Shown here: in pieces, positions 8,750 to 11,773 of the stretch
How positions within the stretch are numbered: the stretch's first letter is position 1
Layout of the letters: the number at the start of each line of letters is the position of its first letter
DNA from: Euperipatoides rowelli
Lineage: Eukaryota > Onychophora > Udeonychophora > Euonychophora > Peripatopsidae
DNA length: 11,773 nt
Assembly (NCBI GenBank): GCA_003024985.2
Contig: PXIH01S0051422.1
Direction: 5' to 3' (one strand)
Made by a program: the position numbers and the translations under genes
The notes under the pieces: generated by a model
Databases searched by the model: none
Seen by the model: only the letters and a program-made list of their open reading frames with translations
Told to the model about the DNA's origin: nothing

Positions 8750-8779
8750 GTAAGAAACCTTATGCTAACTTCAATATTT

Positions 8780-9157
8780 TTACACCTCAAAAAAGAGCTA
8801 TATGGGTTTTAGGGTAGCATTGGATGAATACTTAGGGAGCTTAATCTAGATTATGGGAATGGGAAGAGGGAGTTAGATAGTTAGGATCTGGGAAAAGAGT
8901 AGAGGTGGACAAGATTGTAGGAATAGAGTTAGTCCACACCTATTTGGACTTAGGATTTAACATGTGTTTGGTCTTATGGAGTTTTTTTTTTTTGTTATTT
9001 GTGTTGTATATTTTGTAATGTATTAAATTTGTTGTTTTATATTTCGCAATTGTATTAGAATTTTTTGACATTATCCTTAAATGTAAGGATAACTGCCCAC
9101 AGGTAAATGTTTGCCTAATCTTTTAGTCAAATAAAATAATAATAAATAATAATAATC
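8780..9157 (+). mobile_element. LINE-type 3' end with hairpin and (TAA)n tail
   Basis: The segment ends in AATAAAATAATAATAAATAATAATAAT (about 9130-9156), a simple TAA tail like that of LINE relic 3 at 5297-5313. About 40 bases before the tail, ATCCTTA at 9073-9079 and TAAGGAT at 9084-9090 form a hairpin with a 4-base loop. A 3' hairpin next to the tail is common in LINEs, where reverse transcriptase recognises it. The sequence AACTGC follows the hairpin and also occurs before the tail of relic 3 (5281-5286). No coding region remains, so this is a 5'-truncated 3' UTR copy. The left border is uncertain. Confidence 0.55.
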
Positions 9158-9815
9158 ATCACTGCCATATATTTGAATTATAAAATACTAGTTTTAGCAT
9201 ACACTCATACTAGAGATCTCGAAATATTTTGTATAATATTTATGATATACTGTATATATCCTACTCTTATGATAAATCACCATAAACTATATACTGGATA
9301 TTTGGGGTTAAAGACTGCTCATATTACATAATTTAGGTTGGAATTTGGAGCTCACTCCTAAACAGGTAAGCTCTAAATTCTAATCCTTGACCTGAGTTCT
9401 ATCTCACCGAACACAGGGTCACTGTGTATTGAGCTATAGTGATTGTTCCTGCTTTATAAAGGATTAATATTGTGTATCATGCAAAGGCAGTTCGTGAAAA
9501 TAAGGGGGGAAACAATGTATACAAGTGTAAATGCCATTAAAGTTCTTCCTTACGTTCTTATAAAATTTCTCTATTGAATGAACTCACATACCTAACAAGT
9601 CTCTTGTAGGTTATATTTGGACCATGTTATGCATCAACAGACCATCCACCAACCTGGTCAGATGTGTGTTAGTGATGCTATCTGTTAGATAATTATAGTT
9701 TGTCATGGATAGTTTTGCGGATTGCATAAAAACAAATTTAACATATTTTTATCCTTTTCTTATAATATTCTATTTATTGCTTGAAAAATATGTGTAGACT
9801 ATATATTTTTTATAG
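9158..9815. other. Distal part of the main STING intron, no gene seen
   Basis: AT-rich intronic sequence. GAATTTGGAGCT (9341-9352) and AGCTCTAAATTC (9369-9380) form a hairpin with one mismatch, whose right half contains a perfect consensus donor CAG|GTAAGC at 9363-9371. The true acceptor for the next exon is the T-rich TATTTTTTATAG ending at 9815. Confidence 0.6.
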
Positions 9816-9924
9816 GCTCCATCACCCGTGGATATAAGTCGGTATAATGAACAACATAAATCCAATGTTGCCACTGGGATTGCTGTAAGCTTCTTTACTG
9901 GTTATCTGAAAATCATTCTTCCAG
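9816..9924 (+). CDS. STING1: STING homologue, second coding exon: start of the cyclic-dinucleotide-binding domain
   Basis: This 109-base exon encodes residues 168-203 plus the first base of a split codon. It opens in phase 0 after TTTTTTATAG and closes before GTTAGT in phase 1. The start A-P-S-P-V-D-I-S matches the human linker APAEIS. The block NVATGIAVSFFTGYLKIILP aligns without gaps to human residues 154-173 with 12 of 20 identical, human sequence from memory. Key positions: S192 for human S162, F193 for Y163, G196 for G166, and Y197 for Y167, the aromatic residue that stacks on the ligand base. K199 replaces R169. The N184/V185 pair corresponds to human N154/V155, the hinge where gain-of-function disease variants map. 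Neighbouring exons agree in phase and reading order. The remainder of the ligand-binding domain is not identified with certainty here. Confidence 0.92.
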
Positions 9925-10075
9925 GTTAGTAATGATATTTATACATTTTTTAAACAAAACACTTTAAAACTATTTACAATAGCCACTGTAATTATTTTTA
10001 GCGAATTTTGAGTTGTCTCTTCGGTTTCTTATTAGTTTATTGTCTCCTCGATTTCATACCACTTTTATTCTAGAC

Positions 10076-10616
10076 CAGTGTTACTCAACCTCCGGTCCAC
10101 GGACCAACACCAGTCCATGGAAAAATTTCACCGGGCCACAGAAAAACCTCTAAAAAAAATACATCTTTATATCGCACTATTGTTACGGTATTATCATTTC
10201 TAGTTATTATTTAATGGTGAGAGTAAGGATATATAATAATAAAGTAGATCAGTAAAAACTAAATAATTAACGACTTCACTTCATAAAGTTATAAACATTT
10301 ATTATTATTAAACAATAAGATAAGATGATTACTGTAATACAGATTGTGATAATAAAAACCACATACATTCTCTCATTAAGAGATTTATATTTTTAATCAT
10401 TTCTAAAATGATTTTAAGAATAGGGGGAGAGGGGGTCACATGGGATGGGAAAGGTGGGGGGAAATATCTAGAGCCCCGTTGTATTTCAATTCACAAAGGC
10501 TTTTCAGCTAGTTAAAATATAAACAATTCATTGTCTCATATACTGTAATTACTGTTTCACATAAAATTATCTGTCAGTCCGCCGATCCGCGATGATGATA
10601 AGGTTGAGGAACGTTG
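10076..10616. mobile_element. hAT-like non-autonomous element, 541 bp, with 8-bp target duplication
   Basis: The left end CAGTGTTACTCAACCT and the inverted right end CAACGTTCCTCAACCT match at 13 of 16 positions. The flanks TTCTAGAC (10068-10075) and ATGTAGAC (10617-10624) match at 6 of 8, and the left one fits the preferred hAT target nTCTAGAn exactly. Subterminal GGTCCACGGACC (10095-10106) is a palindrome, and GGTCCACGG... against GCCGATCCGCG on the other side suggests further degenerate pairing. The interior holds a G-rich run (10423-10461) and no transposase frame. It lies in the STING intron that begins at 9925. Confidence 0.85.
10423..10461 (+). other. G-quadruplex-type motif inside the hAT-like element
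   Basis: Five G runs of at least 3 lie at 10423-10427, 10431-10435, 10442-10444, 10447-10449 and 10456-10461, with loops of 3, 6, 2 and 6 bases. This meets the usual G3+N1-7 rule for a four-stranded fold. It is striking in a window this AT-rich. It lies on the sense strand of STING, so it would also be in the pre-mRNA. Confidence 0.6.
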
Positions 10617-10624
10617 ATGTAGAC

Positions 10625-11159
10625 TATCCCATTTTCAAAAGAAGGGAGAAGCATCAATTTAACATTATTAAATATTTCTAGTACTTGGTGATTTTGTTTC
10701 CCCCACTTCGTACCACTTTTAGATTGCTATTTGAAAAACTCTATTACGGTATTTGTTTTTTTCTTATACAGTTTATTAAAATGTTTTTTGGTGCTCATAA
10801 TTTGTGATAGTTAACCGCCAACATATTGAAGCTCTTTTCATACTTGTTTAATAATAGGTGTTTATTAAATATATGGATATCACAATTATTTTTGGGCACT
10901 TCATTTCACTTTACTACGGTAATTAGGTCTATTTACAGTGACCCTTAATTTTTTTTTAATGAACTCATTTGTGAATTTGTGCTCCATAATAAATACTATT
11001 GCGATTAGTACAATGAAATGCAATCTGTTTATTTTATTTTTATGCCTTTATATTTTACTATTTTATGATGATGTTATTTATCGTCACTATTATTAATTTT
11101 TACCTCTTCTGTGAAGTCAGATTAGGCATATGCAAGACTAATCTCTAAGTGGTTATTTT
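10625..11159. other. AT-rich intronic sequence, no gene seen
   Basis: No exon, repeat end or RNA gene is recognised. Two T-rich tracts are present. A possible branch-point sequence (GACTAATCTC, about 11137-11146) precedes the tentative exon at 11164. Confidence 0.5.
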
Positions 11160-11163
11160 GGAG

Positions 11164-11233
11164 CAATGTCCGACTGGTTAGAAAAGAACCAGTCGGCAGT
11201 TCTGTATAAGGCCGGTTTCAAACTAACGTTTTT
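11164..11233 (+). CDS. Tentative third STING coding exon
   Basis: The preceding exon ends in phase 1, and this segment follows an AG at 11162-11163 with exactly two bases before an open frame of 22 codons. The frame includes M-S-D-W-L-E-K-N-Q near its start and F-K-L-T-F at its end, then a GTAAAC donor-like site at 11234 (phase 2). In STING, this place in the protein holds a charged helix followed by the R-L-Y-I-L strand, and F-K-L-T-F-(L) is compatible with that strand. The base composition is clearly richer in G and C than the flanks. Weak points: the acceptor lacks a good pyrimidine tract, the base before the donor is T, the helix is about four residues shorter than in human STING, and an 8-base direct repeat (GGAGCAAT at 11160 and 11272) flanks the island, which could instead mark a small insertion. 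Confidence 0.4.
11170..11196. repeat. Perfect 10-bp hairpin
   Basis: CCGACTGGTT (11170-11179) pairs perfectly with AACCAGTCGG (11187-11196) across a 7-base loop. It overlaps the tentative exon. If that exon is real, the hairpin is in the mRNA; if not, it is part of a small GC-rich insertion between the two GGAGCAAT copies. Confidence 0.7.
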
Positions 11234-11279
11234 GTAAACTGACGGGTGCTCCGGCAGGGTTCTAATCTGCAGGAGCAAT

Positions 11280-11773
11280 TAAAAAGTCACACGAAGCTGC
11301 GTTGTTAATTACTGAGTTTTAAAGTAGAATATCTTTATGGCATTTTTCGTAAACAGCATGTATGGATTTTTTTTTTTGTTTTCATGTTGTATACTTGGAT
11401 TGATTTTTAAAGATAATAATATTTGTGAAAATATTTATTTAAGTAAAGAATCTATAGAATATTGATAATTTAATTTATAATATTTACAATTTAATTTAAA
11501 ATAATATTTTAATCTGAATACTACCCAACATAGTATTTAACCATGCATATTCTATCTAAACTACGAAGTTTACATAGTTTGAAAGACGAATGGAAAATTG
11601 TTTCACATAAACATGCAATGACCTAAGCGAAGTGAGTTAATTTAATTGTAATAATATATTCTTTAAGAAAAAGAGCAAGTAGAAAATCATACATTTGTCA
11701 TTTATCAATAATAATTGATAAATTCCAGAATAAATCATCTAGATTTATTCCTAATTTTGTAGCCTACTTTGTT
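11280..11773. other. AT-rich intronic end of window with two adjacent hairpins
   Basis: No exon is recognised. Two perfect hairpins lie side by side: ATTTATCAAT/ATTGATAAAT at 11700-11723 with a 4-base loop, and GAATAAATC/GATTTATTC at 11728-11750 with a 5-base loop. They may be the end of another small transposon cut by the window edge. Confidence 0.45.

Noticed and set aside
9337-9365. Possible 29-base micro-exon between ATTTAG and CAG|GTAAGC
   Set aside because: Its length is not a multiple of three, so it would break the phase-0 junction between 6959 and 9816, which gives a good STING match when joined directly.
10002-10075. Alternative third STING exon after the ATTTTTAG acceptor at 10000-10001
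   Set aside because: The frame is open and phase-compatible, but there is no good donor before the hAT element at 10076 and the translation shows no charged helix or STING-like strand. Kept only as a weaker alternative to 11164-11233.
11214-11270. tRNA or tRNA-derived SINE suggested by GGTTCTAATCT (B-box-like)
   Set aside because: No A box at the required distance and no cloverleaf can be drawn.
1-11773. CRISPR array, bacterial operon or prokaryotic defence system
   Set aside because: No regularly spaced direct repeats, no ribosome binding sites or dense ORFs; spliced exons and LINEs show an animal genome.

Overview
This is an AT-rich animal (metazoan) genomic window. It carries the 5' part of one recognisable host gene on the + strand, a STING (stimulator of interferon genes, TMEM173) homologue, inside a landscape of decayed transposable elements. 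The evidence for an animal genome is spliced coding exons with GT/AG borders, three broken LINE-type reverse transcriptase copies, two hAT-like elements and at least two other terminal-inverted-repeat elements. The STING sequence is clearly divergent from vertebrate STING, with a longer N-terminus and only 12 of 20 identical residues in the best block. I therefore favour an invertebrate; a deuterostome such as an echinoderm is a guess from general repeat texture, not from a diagnostic sequence. Two N bases (1209, 1808) indicate a draft assembly.

Layout. 1-387: non-coding, with a small three-part hairpin repeat. 388-1669: LINE reverse transcriptase relic 1, with about 300 bases of AT-rich trailing sequence. 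1990-2480: LINE relic 2. 2485-3441: a 957-bp element with 45-bp terminal inverted repeats and a nested palindrome with arms of about 78 bp. 3470-4202: hAT-like non-autonomous element. 4290-5313: LINE relic 3 with a (TAA)n tail. 5314-6454: AT-rich, gene-free, perhaps containing the STING 5' UTR exon. 6459-6959: STING coding exon with all four transmembrane helices. 6960-9815: intron holding a 255-bp MITE, a promoter-like CCAAT/TATA block and a LINE 3' tail. 9816-9924: STING exon starting the cyclic-dinucleotide-binding domain. 9925 onward: intron with a 541-bp hAT-like element. 11164-11233: a tentative further STING exon. The rest of the ligand-binding domain and the C-terminal tail must lie beyond the window.

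The STING product would be an ER membrane receptor for cyclic dinucleotides. Nothing else in the window looks like a functional partner. The biology beyond STING is mobile-element insertion around it, including one insertion that starts 21 bp inside the main intron, directly after the splice donor.
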